Of a stretch of 61,156 bases of DNA, positions 28,422-37,201 are shown in pieces; the stretch's first letter is position 1; each line of letters begins with the position of its first letter. The DNA is taken from NCBI RefSeq assembly GCF_030160635.1, contig NZ_BSOS01000087.1:1-61156 (forward strand), in the 5' to 3' direction. The stretch is from Acidocella aquatica. GTDB lineage: Bacteria > Pseudomonadota > Alphaproteobacteria > Acetobacterales > Acetobacteraceae. The notes below the pieces were generated by a model. The model did no database searches and was not told where the DNA came from. It saw only the letters and a program-made list of their open reading frames with translations. The position numbers were made by a program, and so were the translations under genes.

Positions 28422-28715
28422 CTACCGGTCCGCAACCTTGGGAGGGGCGGCCAAATCCTGCGGTGTCGGCTGCCAGTGCCCCGCATTCAGCACAAAGAGC
28501 GGCCCGGACGCCACGGCAAGAGGATCGGAATTAGAACATCCGGCGAGAAGCCCGAAGGTGATGAGAACGAGACAAAATTTGATGAATTTTCCCGCGAATC
28601 CCAAAATACCCGGAAGCGGTTTTGAGGACACGAACCGCCGGTAGAGAATCCACCCCCAAAAGGCGCAACTTGCACCCTCGGCAAAATATGGAACAAGACG
28701 AGCATTGCTGATCAT
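28422..28715 (-). CDS. VirB7-like lipoprotein, extended N-terminus
   Basis: This 97-residue protein contains a lipobox (FGLLAGCSNSD) after a hydrophobic stretch, and its Pro-rich tail (HWQPTPQDLAAPP) is typical of VirB7 lipoproteins that stabilise VirB9. The start ATG 28715 overlaps the virB6 stop as ATGA, which would put about 55 residues, including a second hydrophobic segment, before the lipobox. A TTG at 28604 would give a normal short signal peptide. Position between virB6 and virB8 supports VirB7. The start is uncertain. Confidence 0.75.
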   Translation of the reverse strand: MISNARLVPYFAEGASCAFWGWILYRRFVSSKPLPGILGFAGKFIKFCLVLITFGLLAGCSNSDPLAVASGPLFVLNAGHWQPTPQDLAAPPKVADR

Positions 28716-29629
28716 CGGACCAATCCTGTGTTTGATTTACCCCGTGAAGATTGAACGATACGCCCCGCTTGCGTTGCCGAGGCGGCCATGGCTAGCGGGC
28801 TGACGGAAATTCCGCCGCCGATATAAGCGGCGATCCCGGGCAAGAAGCAGGTGATCAGGCTACCAATCGCCAGAAAGATGACGAGTTGCGTACAAATCAA
28901 AATGGCTTCCGGCTTCGATGCAATCGCGACATTCCCCAACGTGCTGTTCACGTAGGTGACGAAGCCATTGATGATAATCGCGAGCACAATATCAACCAAC
29001 AGCGTCAAAATCATCAAACCGATCAGCTTGCCGATAAATCGGTCAGCCACGCCACGTGTTGCGCTGAATAAATATCCCGAGAGAACAAACGGCCCCAGGC
29101 ACACAACAATATCCGTCAAAATCCTTGTCGATTCGTAGATCAAGAACACCAGACCAATGGGGAATACCATAAGGCTCTGCAAGATCGCCAATTGCACCGA
29201 ATAAAGCACATTCAAAAAATTCATATGATTTTCGGCAATCGCAAAAACTTCTGACGCGGAATTCCAAAGCGCGTCAAACTGATGCGCTGCCGGTGCCGTT
29301 CCGGTCACACCCAGGAATGACGAAGCAAAGTAATTCGGCAAGCCCGCCGTGAAGAAGCTCACGATATATTGGTCATAGAGTGTCGTGGACATCAAAATTG
29401 CAATGACCAGACTGATGGTAATAATCCTGCTGACCCCCTGGCGAACTCCGACGTCGCCGCGCATAACCAGAATGCCCGTGACTATGATCCACAGCACAAC
29501 CAGTGCGGTTAGCGGTCCCTGCACAGCTGACATTGCCGCGTTGACCGTTGTCTCCAGGCTGCTGGTAAACGGCGCCTGGATAATCTGATCAAAAGTGTAA
29601 AACGGCGCATAATTGTCAGCGCTGGCCAT
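28712..29629 (-). CDS. virB6: T4SS polytopic membrane protein VirB6
   Basis: This 305-residue protein has six or more TM segments (for example LTALVVLWIIVTGILVM, IITISLVIAILM, LIGLMILTLLVDIVLAI) in the TrbL/VirB6 pattern, and is an inner-membrane channel component. The start has GAGGTAGAAA upstream. It lies between the EexN-like gene and the VirB7-like gene, in the usual order. Confidence 0.92.
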   Translation of the reverse strand: MASADNYAPFYTFDQIIQAPFTSSLETTVNAAMSAVQGPLTALVVLWIIVTGILVMRGDVGVRQGVSRIITISLVIAILMSTTLYDQYIVSFFTAGLPNYFASSFLGVTGTAPAAHQFDALWNSASEVFAIAENHMNFLNVLYSVQLAILQSLMVFPIGLVFLIYESTRILTDIVVCLGPFVLSGYLFSATRGVADRFIGKLIGLMILTLLVDIVLAIIINGFVTYVNSTLGNVAIASKPEAILICTQLVIFLAIGSLITCFLPGIAAYIGGGISVSPLAMAASATQAGRIVQSSRGKSNTGLVR

Positions 29630-29637
29630 TTTCTACC

Positions 29638-29991
29638 TCATGGTGCCGGAGCTGCGTTTGGTTTAGCGTTGGCGCTATTCGACATGGCAGCCCGATGCAT
29701 CTCATCGGCAAGCAATTGCTCCTCGGCAGATTCAACATTTTGACAGGCCGCCTGCGATATTGAAGCGGCGTTGTCCCCACACCGCGCCTCATCCGATTTG
29801 GCGATGGCGGGATGTGCGACATACCAACTCGCTGTATGCACGTCGGCAGCGGGAACTGACATTCTCGCCTGGCCCGGTGCCGCATTTCTGGACGAGCGCA
29901 TGTTAAAATCAACACCTAAAATCACGCCAGTCTCGGCAATGATAACGGCCACGCCAATTATGATCTGCAATCTGGATGGATAAATCATCAT
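29638..29991 (-). CDS. EexN/TrbK-like entry-exclusion protein
   Basis: This 117-residue protein has an N-terminal TM anchor (residues about 9-27) and the signature SWYVAHPAIAKSDEARCGDN...CQN, which resembles the 'WYxAHxxER...C...C' pattern of EexN/TrbK-alt entry-exclusion proteins. Such proteins sit in the inner membrane or periplasm and block uptake of a second identical element. It starts inside the virB5 stop (ATGA overlap) and precedes virB6. The usual lipobox is absent and it appears TM-anchored. Confidence 0.65.
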   Translation of the reverse strand: MMIYPSRLQIIIGVAVIIAETGVILGVDFNMRSSRNAAPGQARMSVPAADVHTASWYVAHPAIAKSDEARCGDNAASISQAACQNVESAEEQLLADEMHRAAMSNSANAKPNAAPAP

Positions 29992-30710
29992 TGCCCTCCA
30001 TTTGCAGCGGCATCGGATTGTAATTCGCTCACAAGGTTGGTCTGATCCTGATCGAAATGCTCTTGCTGCTGCTGTTGCTGCGACGATGCCTGCTCGCTCG
30101 CCAGCACCTGAAGGTTTTGCGCCTGGGCCTGCTGCGCCTGAACGAATTGCGATTCCGCCGCGATGCGGCCATTGATCGCATCAACCTGGGTGATCGATGT
30201 GGCAGCGTTCAAATCCGATTCCAGATTCGGCAAATCCTGCATGCGCTGTTGAATCGCGGCGAGATTCGTCGATGCAATGCCTTCGATATTCGCGATGGCA
30301 TTGCCATTGGCGTTCAACTGCGCACTCGCGGCCGAACCATCCGTTGGTGCATAAACATGGCTCTGGTTATAATAACTTGCGGCCGCACCGGACGGCGCGG
30401 TTGTTCCTCCGACCAGCCCCGCCATCGCGTTCGCCATGGGCATTGGGTTTTCGATCGACTGGTTCTCCATTCCAGCCGCCATGCCCATGACATTGGTGGG
30501 GTTGGTGAACATCTGATAGGTCTGCTCAAGCTGCGACAATTGCGCCTTGAGCTGCTCCACCGCGATGACTGATTGCGCCGCAGTCTGGATGTTCTGGCCC
30601 AGATTGGCGCTGTCGATCACCGCCATTTGCGCGGCGGCCTTTGGCGCCACGCAGAGGCTCAGCATGACTCCCGCGCTCACAACCACATATGCAAGTCTAT
30701 TCGGATTCAC
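29988..30710 (-). CDS. virB5: T4SS minor pilus protein VirB5
   Basis: This 240-residue secreted protein has a signal peptide (cut near AAA-QMAV, residue 28), a long helical bundle with a central disordered part, and a Gln-rich C-terminus (SSQQQQQQEHF). The pattern fits VirB5/TrbJ, which caps the pilus and helps contact recipients. The start is GTG 30710 with GGAGG five bases before it. It lies between virB4 and the EexN-like gene. Confidence 0.85.
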   Translation of the reverse strand: MNPNRLAYVVVSAGVMLSLCVAPKAAAQMAVIDSANLGQNIQTAAQSVIAVEQLKAQLSQLEQTYQMFTNPTNVMGMAAGMENQSIENPMPMANAMAGLVGGTTAPSGAAASYYNQSHVYAPTDGSAASAQLNANGNAIANIEGIASTNLAAIQQRMQDLPNLESDLNAATSITQVDAINGRIAAESQFVQAQQAQAQNLQVLASEQASSQQQQQQEHFDQDQTNLVSELQSDAAANGGQ

Positions 30711-30722
30711 ATCATCCTCCTC

Positions 30723-33113
30723 TTAATCCTTGGCGTCATGGTAGGATCTTAAAAATTCCGGCAGCCATTTGTCTGGCTCATCGCCCAGCTCGCGGCGCAG
30801 TTTTTCTGCAAAGCGCACGGTATTCGCCCGGCCGGAAAGTATAGCGACATAATCGCGCATCTGGCCGAGATCGAATTCGCAAATAACACTGGCCTGCTCG
30901 CGCTTGAGCAGGAAGCGGCGCTTACCGACCGCCATCTCTTCGCGCACCGCGCGATATTCCCCTTCAGTGCATTTGAGGCCGTCAATATAAACGGCCCGAT
31001 CCGCTGTCGGTGATGGGAACATTATCTTCGTCTGGCATTGCGCCACGATCGACGGCCCCAGCGGGCTTTCCAGAATATGCTCGGGCATCTGCAACGCCAG
31101 AAACACCGCGCCATTACTCTTGCGCACCGTCAACAAAAGATTATCAACCACCGCCGCGAATTGCGGGTTTTTAAGGTAGAAGCGGAATTCATCGATACTC
31201 AGCACGACGCGCCGCCCATCGAGGATTTGTGTCACACGATAGAGCAGATAAGCCCCGGCCGGCGCGCAGACTTCGTCGTGCTCCAGCAGCTGGGTCATAT
31301 CGACGCCGGTGATCGTGCCATCGAGCCGCACCTCGTCGCGCTCCCCATCGAACGCCCAGCCCAGCGCATTACCCCGGCACCATTTCTCGAGGCGAGGACC
31401 CAGCCCCATCGGATCGGCATGGCCGAGGAATTCCCGCAATCCAGCCAGCGAACGCAACTCTTCCGGCATGCTCATCTGCCGGGTGATGGCACGCTCCAGG
31501 CGCTTCTCTTCCTCCGGACTCAGCCCGCCTTTGCCATCACTTTGCACTAACGCGATCAGCCAACCCCGCAGAAAATCCCGATCGGCTTCGGTGTCCTTCA
31601 GCCCACGCAGCGGTGCCAAGCCAGACGCCTCACCACGCCGCAATTCGAGATAGGTGCCGCCCGTGGCGCGCACCAGCAATTCCCCGCCCCGGTCCTTGTC
31701 GAAAAACACCACCGAGCCAGCCCGGCTCGATGGGGTATTCTCCTCCACCATCGATTGCTCGAACATCGCCAGCAGAAACATCAGCAGCGCGGTCTTGCCC
31801 GAGCCTATGGGACCGAAGATGATCGTCATCGCAACATCGGCAACATGCGGCACGTAGTCATAGGCTGTGCCACCATCCGTGCGGAAGCGCGCGATAGCAG
31901 CACCCCAATGTCCGCGCTCTTCTCCTGCTGGGAAATTATCAAAGCTCGACAGCCCAGCAAAATTGCGGGAATTGATTGCCCCGGGCCGCGTGCGCCATTC
32001 CAGATTACCCGGGAGTTGCGACCAGAAGGCCGCCTCCAGCCCCAGCCGCTCCTCGACCACCACCGCCCCGGCATCGGCCAACCGCCCGCGCGCCCGCCCC
32101 GCGTGCTCCTCTACCGCCGCTAAACTATCCCCATAGACCGCCAGCGAGAGGTGATGCGCGCCCATGACAAATTCATTGGAGGCCAGGGCATCCGCCGCTT
32201 CCTCCAACCCGGCGATCTGGCTGACCGCCTTGTCCTGCGCGCCCAGCATCTGGGCGGATTTCAAAGACAGCCTATCCTGCGCCTGGGCACGGGTGACGAA
32301 GGCGAAGGACTGCGCCAGCACGATGGGGAACGGCACGGAGAGCAGCGTGTTCAGCATCCCAGGCCGGGTTTTCGCCGGATATTCCCGAAAGGAGAAAATC
32401 GTCCCGAAAAAGCTCTTATCCGGCGCGCGTATCTCTATGCCCCGACGCCCGCAAATGACGCGATCCGTGTAAATCGAATCACCAAGATGCCCGGAGACAA
32501 CCGGCACCGGCAGCGGCCTGCCGGTGATAATCAGGCGCAACGCCTCGGCGATTTCCGAGAAGGCGATCCCATCCCGCTCATACACACCAAGGCGCCGGAC
32601 TCTGAACCCTTCCAGCCCATTGGCCAAAACAAGCCATTGGTCCTCTAACTCTCGCGCCAGCCCATCCGCTGCTTCTGGGGATTTACACCCGAGCTGCGCC
32701 CATTTTCTAGCCATGCCGGGCCCCAGCGGGCTGCGCGGCGAGACCACCATGCTAATAAAATAATCATTCCGGTACAGCCGGCCTGCCAGCACCTTGTGGC
32801 GGTATGCGGCGTCCAGCGCGTGGGCAAAGCCGGAGCGGAACCGGCGGGCGGGTGTTGCCCCCAGATCGGCATGGCGGATGAGATGCGTATGGATGGTTAC
32901 ATTGTCGTCGGCGAGATTGCGGTAGGTCGTGTTCAGCAGCCGCAGCCTTGCATTACGCAGCGCATGATCGGCCAGCTCGAATGCCTGGCCCTCAACATGC
33001 CCCATCGCCAGCAGCGCCCCGCCTTCCAGCAGCAAGGTTTGCGGCCCGATATGGCCGACATAGGGCAGATATTGCGTGGCGGTGCGCTCCGCGCGGGCAC
33101 TATCCCCCCACAT
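30723..33113 (-). CDS. virB4: T4SS ATPase VirB4
   Basis: This 796-residue protein has Walker A (GPIGSGKTALL) near residue 433, Walker B in VVLSIDEFRFYL, and the typical N-terminus (ERTATQYLPYVGHIG) that lines up with Agrobacterium VirB4 'ERSGEIYLPYIGH'. On that basis I place the start at ATG 33113, overlapping virB3 by 14 bases, not at the far upstream in-frame ATG 33191. It powers pilin extraction and channel assembly. Confidence 0.93.
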   Translation of the reverse strand: MWGDSARAERTATQYLPYVGHIGPQTLLLEGGALLAMGHVEGQAFELADHALRNARLRLLNTTYRNLADDNVTIHTHLIRHADLGATPARRFRSGFAHALDAAYRHKVLAGRLYRNDYFISMVVSPRSPLGPGMARKWAQLGCKSPEAADGLARELEDQWLVLANGLEGFRVRRLGVYERDGIAFSEIAEALRLIITGRPLPVPVVSGHLGDSIYTDRVICGRRGIEIRAPDKSFFGTIFSFREYPAKTRPGMLNTLLSVPFPIVLAQSFAFVTRAQAQDRLSLKSAQMLGAQDKAVSQIAGLEEAADALASNEFVMGAHHLSLAVYGDSLAAVEEHAGRARGRLADAGAVVVEERLGLEAAFWSQLPGNLEWRTRPGAINSRNFAGLSSFDNFPAGEERGHWGAAIARFRTDGGTAYDYVPHVADVAMTIIFGPIGSGKTALLMFLLAMFEQSMVEENTPSSRAGSVVFFDKDRGGELLVRATGGTYLELRRGEASGLAPLRGLKDTEADRDFLRGWLIALVQSDGKGGLSPEEEKRLERAITRQMSMPEELRSLAGLREFLGHADPMGLGPRLEKWCRGNALGWAFDGERDEVRLDGTITGVDMTQLLEHDEVCAPAGAYLLYRVTQILDGRRVVLSIDEFRFYLKNPQFAAVVDNLLLTVRKSNGAVFLALQMPEHILESPLGPSIVAQCQTKIMFPSPTADRAVYIDGLKCTEGEYRAVREEMAVGKRRFLLKREQASVICEFDLGQMRDYVAILSGRANTVRFAEKLRRELGDEPDKWLPEFLRSYHDAKD

Positions 33114-33435
33114 CGCGCATGCCCCGGTAACGAGCGCGGCCATGACCCGGTGCCGGTGACACTGAAGCCCCGCCCCATCTCTTGCCATCAACTGACCGGC
33201 CAGCGGTGCGCAAATACATCAGCACAACACCGACAGCGTTATAGTCCCGCGCCACCAACTCCCGCGCCGCCAGCCAGAGCGGCGCCATCACCGTCAAATA
33301 AAGCGGGTTCTTGAAGATCACGACAATCAGCCCAGCCAGCATGAGCAGCATCGCCCCCAGACTCAGCGGTACGCCCATGAACATCGCGGGCCTCGTTGCC
33401 GCGAGATATAGCGTGTCAGCTTCAAGGGGCTCCAC
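33100..33435 (-). CDS. virB3: T4SS inner-membrane protein VirB3
   Basis: This 111-residue protein has the VirB3 hallmarks: an N-terminal TLYLAATRPAMFMGVPL box followed by two adjacent TM segments. Its C-terminus overlaps the virB4 start by 14 bases. It works with VirB4 in pilus assembly. It starts one base after the virB2 stop. Confidence 0.9.
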   Translation of the reverse strand: MEPLEADTLYLAATRPAMFMGVPLSLGAMLLMLAGLIVVIFKNPLYLTVMAPLWLAARELVARDYNAVGVVLMYLRTAGRSVDGKRWGGASVSPAPGHGRARYRGMRDVGG

Positions 33436-33436
33436 C

Positions 33437-33799
33437 TCAACCGCCCCCGGTCAGGGTCTGGCCGAGATAGGAAGCGCCGAACATGATGACGATGCCGCCT
33501 ATGATGCCCGCAATAACCCCCAGCGACGCCCGGCCAAACATGAACAGAAACCCGATGCCGATAATCCCGAGCACGGCGATCGTCTCGCCAAACGGCCCCA
33601 GGATAAAGGTGCAAACATTATTGATCATCGTCTGCGGGCTGGCCCCGCCCGAGACGGTCTGGGCGTAGGCAAATGCCGGAAGCCCCAGCATAGCCGCCAG
33701 CAACGTCATGGGCCACGCTCGGGCGGCTACGGACCATAATCTAGTCAGACGCAACATCTGCGCCTGTGCAAGAAGCATCGGGGCAATCATGTCGATCAT
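33437..33799 (-). CDS. virB2: T4SS major pilin VirB2
   Basis: This 120-residue prepilin has a long signal region ending near FAYA-QTVSG (residue 46) and two TM helices (AVLGIIGIGFLFMFGR; VIAGIIGGIVIMFGASYLG). The mature part is about 74 residues, as usual for VirB2. It forms the conjugative pilus. The start overlaps the virB1 stop (ATGA); an internal ATG could give a shorter signal peptide. Confidence 0.9.
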   Translation of the reverse strand: MIDMIAPMLLAQAQMLRLTRLWSVAARAWPMTLLAAMLGLPAFAYAQTVSGGASPQTMINNVCTFILGPFGETIAVLGIIGIGFLFMFGRASLGVIAGIIGGIVIMFGASYLGQTLTGGG

Positions 33800-34548
33800 G
33801 GCGACCTCATCGTTTGGAGTTGGGAATCGGCCTCAGCGGCCGCGGCATTGCTTCGCCCGGCGACATCCAGCCCCAGCGGCACCAGCCAGGGCGCGCCATG
33901 TGTCCTCGCGTAACTGCCGGTGGCCGATACATCCCAAGCGGGTGGCATGTCCGGGGCAATGACAGGCGGTAGCGGTGACGCGGAAAAACCAGATGCCGCC
34001 TCGTCCGCGTGGCGCATCACGCGCCTCGCATAGCCGTTCATGATCCCTTTGAGTGGTGAGCCGGTATTGTAGATCGACAACGCCATAAGCAGGGCGGCCT
34101 GTTGCCCGGTATCAACCGGCCCAGAGCCATAAGCGGCCCGCAGCACCGCCGCACCGCCCGTCAATGACGCGCAGGGATCGAGCGCCGCGCCGATCGTCAT
34201 CCCCAGCGCGGGCAGATTGGCGCTGTTGATTTGCATCAGGCCCAGATCGACAGAATGCCCCTTGGCGATCCATGCAGTCGCCTGAGCCTCGGCGTTGGCC
34301 AGGCTCGCCGGGCTGGCACTGAAGTGAGTGCTGTTATCGTGCAGCATCCACGGATAAAAATTGCTCTCCGTACGGGCAACGCCGCGCAAAACCCTCTCCG
34401 GCACCCCTGGCGCGCATCGGGCCGCGAGACCGGCAAAATCCGCATCCGATAACGTCGCGGCGAAGACTGGCGCCGGGCCTGCCGCGATCAGGCTCACCAG
34501 TATACCGGTGAGCCGATATCTCCGATAGTTGGCCCGCCTCACGGCCAT
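33796..34548 (-). CDS. virB1: T4SS lytic transglycosylase VirB1
   Basis: This 250-residue protein has a signal peptide (cut near VFA-ATLSD) and an SLT fold with the catalytic Glu in RTESNFYPW and the second motif DLGLMQIN. It opens peptidoglycan for the secretion channel. It directly follows the luxI stop, so luxI and the whole virB cluster are probably one transcript. Confidence 0.92.
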   Translation of the reverse strand: MAVRRANYRRYRLTGILVSLIAAGPAPVFAATLSDADFAGLAARCAPGVPERVLRGVARTESNFYPWMLHDNSTHFSASPASLANAEAQATAWIAKGHSVDLGLMQINSANLPALGMTIGAALDPCASLTGGAAVLRAAYGSGPVDTGQQAALLMALSIYNTGSPLKGIMNGYARRVMRHADEAASGFSASPLPPVIAPDMPPAWDVSATGSYARTHGAPWLVPLGLDVAGRSNAAAAEADSQLQTMRSP

Positions 34549-35163
34549 CTACGCCACCAGAACCCGCTGTCCGCTCATCCGGGCGGACAGGCGTTGACGC
34601 ATGGATGAAAGCGCTGCCGGGGTCGCCTCCCAGATACCGGCGGTTATGTTCCCAATCTCCGGACGTGCGCGCGCCAGCGGTTCCGGGCTCCAGCCGATCC
34701 GCGCATAGATGCGGGTCATCGGCGTTTCATAAACACCAACGACGAACTCGATGCCCGACACCAGGCATAGCTCGCACAAGCCGATCAGTAATTCGGCGGA
34801 GACTGTGCCGACATCTTGGGCGGATCTACCCACAATCGGAGGCACGCAAAATCGTGTGCATTCCCAGATTGTGGGTGCCGCCACGTCGACGTCATCATCG
34901 AAGAAATGCTTAAACTCGCCTTGCAGCATCGTCGGCCCGGTGGTGGCAAGCAGCCGCAGCGAACCGTGCACGCGCTGATCGCCATCAACCGCGAGGAGAT
35001 AGACGGGATCCGCCTCCTCGTCATAGCGATCCGTTTCACGACCGTCTTTAACAACGACATCCCAACCCAGGCGATCATGAAAGACCGCCGCGCGGGACTG
35101 GAACATCTGGTCGAATAACGCGGGATTTTCGATCCTATCGTCCCGGCTCAAATTTATGATCAT
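34549..35163 (-). CDS. Acyl-homoserine-lactone synthase (LuxI/TraI family)
   Basis: This 204-residue autoinducer synthase makes an AHL from acyl-ACP and SAM. The conserved residues are seen: Arg in FQSRAAVFHDRLGW, the D-x-Y-D pattern (DRYDEEADP), GSLRLLATTGPTML, and WECTRFCV. I chose ATG 35163 with GGAGCGACG upstream over the in-frame start at 35214. It is the first gene of the virB operon, with a LuxR-box-like palindrome about 130 bases upstream. This arrangement resembles traI-trb of Ti plasmids, where quorum sensing switches on conjugation. Confidence 0.92.
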   Translation of the reverse strand: MIINLSRDDRIENPALFDQMFQSRAAVFHDRLGWDVVVKDGRETDRYDEEADPVYLLAVDGDQRVHGSLRLLATTGPTMLQGEFKHFFDDDVDVAAPTIWECTRFCVPPIVGRSAQDVGTVSAELLIGLCELCLVSGIEFVVGVYETPMTRIYARIGWSPEPLARARPEIGNITAGIWEATPAALSSMRQRLSARMSGQRVLVA

Positions 35164-35293
35164 CGTCGCTCCGCTTAGGTTCAGTGAATAATTAGACTGC
35201 CGAAGTCTGGTCACCGCCGGTGGGGGGGGCGATTGCTGAGCGTCCCCGACGCGGTGGATTCATTTTTACAAACCAGATTAGCAGGCCTGCAAT

Positions 35294-35308
35294 CTTCCGA
35301 ATCGGAAT
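35294..35308. promoter_or_regulatory. LuxR-box-like palindrome, copy 1 (upstream of luxI-virB)
   Basis: TTCCGA-A-TCGGAA (35295-35307) lies between the luxR 3' end and luxI. Together with the flanking TGCAATC it is identical over 20 bases to copy 2 read on the other strand. It is a candidate binding site of the element's LuxR. Confidence 0.65.
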
Positions 35309-35482
35309 CTTGACACGAGCAATCAATCACGCATTCATCGAGATTTTATCTGAATTTGGCCGGCGAGTTACGCGCTGGACAATATAAATCACCCCGGTCA
35401 CGAGGCGTGACAGGGCTTGTTTTCAAGCGATTGAGGATTTGAGGGGATGGGTCTTCGTCGGGTGGCAACCGCCTACTTAAAT

Positions 35483-36220
35483 TTACGGGCGCAGCATCTC
35501 GAGTGAGACGGTTTTGGCAACTGCCTGGTGGATGTTAGCACAATCAAGCTTGGCGCAAGCAGAACTCAAAAATAAACGAACGGCCCGGTCAGTAATTTTT
35601 AACTTACCTGCGATCTGCTTTACAGCTGCGCCCTGCGCTGCAAACTCAAGACATGTCATCTCGCGCGCCGATAACAATGGTTTTGGCTTGGTATCTCGAT
35701 AGCCAGACAACTCCACAATTCGATCATGCATATAATGCGCGATCATCTGGAACTCTTTCATGTAGCCAATCCGGCGCTTGTCCCATTCTCTCATCGACAT
35801 ATTGGAGGTGATTGTGAATAAGGCGCGTTCACCCCCTCCCCCGCGTACAGGCAAGGTTATTCCTTGTCTGCCGACATGATACCGGTCAGCTTCCGCAAAA
35901 AAGCTTCGTGCAATGGCGCTTTCGCGGTCGAGATTTGCCCAATCCAGTGGCAAAAAGCTCTTCGTGCCACTCACAACCACCGGATCGATTTTGAAGTAGT
36001 CGTTGTCCTTGTATCGTGCGATCCAGCCTGGATCATATGTCAGCAGTAGGATCGGATTGAACACCTTCGCACCGGGAATATAGAGCGCATGATAGGCAAT
36101 GTTCGCCAGGTTGTAGACCGTGCATATTTCGCCAGCGATCTTTTGCATTGCGGCAAGGCTCTTGGCTTCGCCAATTTGCGTGACGATCTCTGCGTAGCAA
36201 TCATCGTTATTAGCAATCAT
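35483..36220 (-). CDS. LuxR-family quorum-sensing regulator (TraR-like)
   Basis: This 245-residue protein has an autoinducer-binding domain (residues about 15-165: NIAYHALYI, YFKIDPVV, FLPLDW, GITLPVRGGGGERALFT) and a C-terminal LuxR HTH (LSAREMTCLEFAAQGAAVKQIAGKL split around residues 180-235). It should bind the AHL made by the neighbouring synthase. The start ATG 36220 has GGGAGG upstream. It is encoded separately from luxI, with a 319-base gap, so it can be expressed at a basal level. Confidence 0.92.
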   Translation of the reverse strand: MIANNDDCYAEIVTQIGEAKSLAAMQKIAGEICTVYNLANIAYHALYIPGAKVFNPILLLTYDPGWIARYKDNDYFKIDPVVVSGTKSFLPLDWANLDRESAIARSFFAEADRYHVGRQGITLPVRGGGGERALFTITSNMSMREWDKRRIGYMKEFQMIAHYMHDRIVELSGYRDTKPKPLLSAREMTCLEFAAQGAAVKQIAGKLKITDRAVRLFLSSACAKLDCANIHQAVAKTVSLEMLRP

Positions 36221-36480
36221 TACAAGCCTCCCAGTCGATTTGGAGACAACGCATTTTGCACTACCGCATTACGAATGTTTGCGTAAATTGAAATATTGGT
36301 AATATCCCGGAAGCGCAAATGGGCGTTTGGTTGTTCAGGGGGTTGCACTGCTGCTGTTGTTCATCACCACGTCATTGCTGCGAAAAATATCTCCGCGTAA
36401 CGCTCAAGATACCATCGTTCGCGAATGCGCTAGCATTCCTTGGTCTGTAGCAGAAACATAACCCGATACCACACCAGACC

Positions 36481-36576
36481 AGCGAGATTAGAGATAGCCA
36501 TTGAGTAGGCCAATAAGATAGCCATTGCGGTAGCGTTTGAGCTAGCCAATGAGCTGTTGTTTGCACCAGCGATTGA
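36481..36576. repeat. 12-bp phased degenerate tandem repeats
   Basis: Units start every 12 bases, with consensus GNTAGCCATTGA. The three best copies, at 36493, 36517 and 36541, are exactly 24 bases apart; weaker units lie between and after them (36505, 36529, 36553, 36565). They could be binding sites for a relaxosome or iteron-binding protein. Confidence 0.6.
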
Positions 36577-36594
36577 GCAATCCACCGTCTCCTA

Positions 36595-36609
36595 CTTCCG
36601 ATTCGGAAG
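36595..36609. promoter_or_regulatory. LuxR-box-like palindrome, copy 2 (upstream of traKLM-like unit)
   Basis: CTTCCGA-T-TCGGAAG is a perfect 7-bp-arm palindrome centred 66 bases before ATG 36668. It is well placed to activate the plus-strand transfer unit. Confidence 0.65.
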
Positions 36610-36667
36610 ATTGCACGCAGCGTAAAAAATAGTGAAACTCCCCGCCGCTATTTTTGAAAGACTGTTC

Positions 36668-37201
36668 ATGTCGCTTAAGCGCAGACCAACTGATGCCGAC
36701 ATTGAAGCCCTGGCTGAAATCTTCCGCCCGCTCTGGCGGCATGGCGATATTATGCGCCCATGGCTGCGTCAGCATCATGAGCTGCTGCGTTCGCTTGTGC
36801 ATGGCGAATGGTCCTGGGCCGCGGTCGGTGCAGCACTGACCAAGGTCGGCATCACTTATCGAACCGGTACGCCCTGGACCGACAAGAGGCTACGCAGCGA
36901 GCTGTCACGAGCGCTGATGCCCCTCAAAGGCTATCGACAACGGCAGCCAAAACCCGAAGCACAGCCAATGGCCCAAACTGCCATACCTCCCGGTGCGGTT
37001 GCTCAAACGGACCTGCCGCCAAATCCGCCATCTGCGCCCAACGTGCCTCCGCCGCCAGCGGTTGCCGCGGCTCCCCGCTTCAAGCCCGCCTCATTCCGCA
37101 TCCCGGAATCATCATCCACGCCAAGCGAATCCACCCCGGCTGACATCGCCCGCAGCCACCGCCAGACATTCGGCCCACCTGAACCCAAGGAGCCACGCTG
37201 A
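36668..37201 (+). CDS. Putative transfer protein, TraK-position
   Basis: This 177-residue protein has a basic, helical N-terminal half with an HTH-like look (residues about 8-85) and a Pro-rich disordered tail. I chose ATG 36668 (GAAAG eight bases upstream) over GTG 36632, which has no Shine-Dalgarno. It is the first of three overlapping genes; the second is a ParA/TraL-like ATPase. Position suggests an oriT-binding role like IncP TraK, but I see no clear sequence match. Confidence 0.6.
   Translation: MSLKRRPTDADIEALAEIFRPLWRHGDIMRPWLRQHHELLRSLVHGEWSWAAVGAALTKVGITYRTGTPWTDKRLRSELSRALMPLKGYRQRQPKPEAQPMAQTAIPPGAVAQTDLPPNPPSAPNVPPPPAVAAAPRFKPASFRIPESSSTPSESTPADIARSHRQTFGPPEPKEPR

Larger units (their letters stand above)
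36221..36667. other. Repeat-rich intergenic region, oriT candidate
   Basis: These 447 bases between divergent luxR and the traK-like gene hold a palindrome GAATGC-GCTA-GCATTC (36423-36438), a run of 12-bp degenerate repeats (36481-36576) and a LuxR-box-like palindrome. IncP-type oriT sits in the same place, just upstream of traK. I cannot identify a nic site, so the oriT call is an inference from position and repeats. Confidence 0.45.

Noticed and set aside
36372-36566. 64-aa minus-strand frame with repeated QWLS-like units
   Set aside because: The repeats come from the 12-bp DNA array in the intergenic region; there is no Shine-Dalgarno and no recognisable protein.
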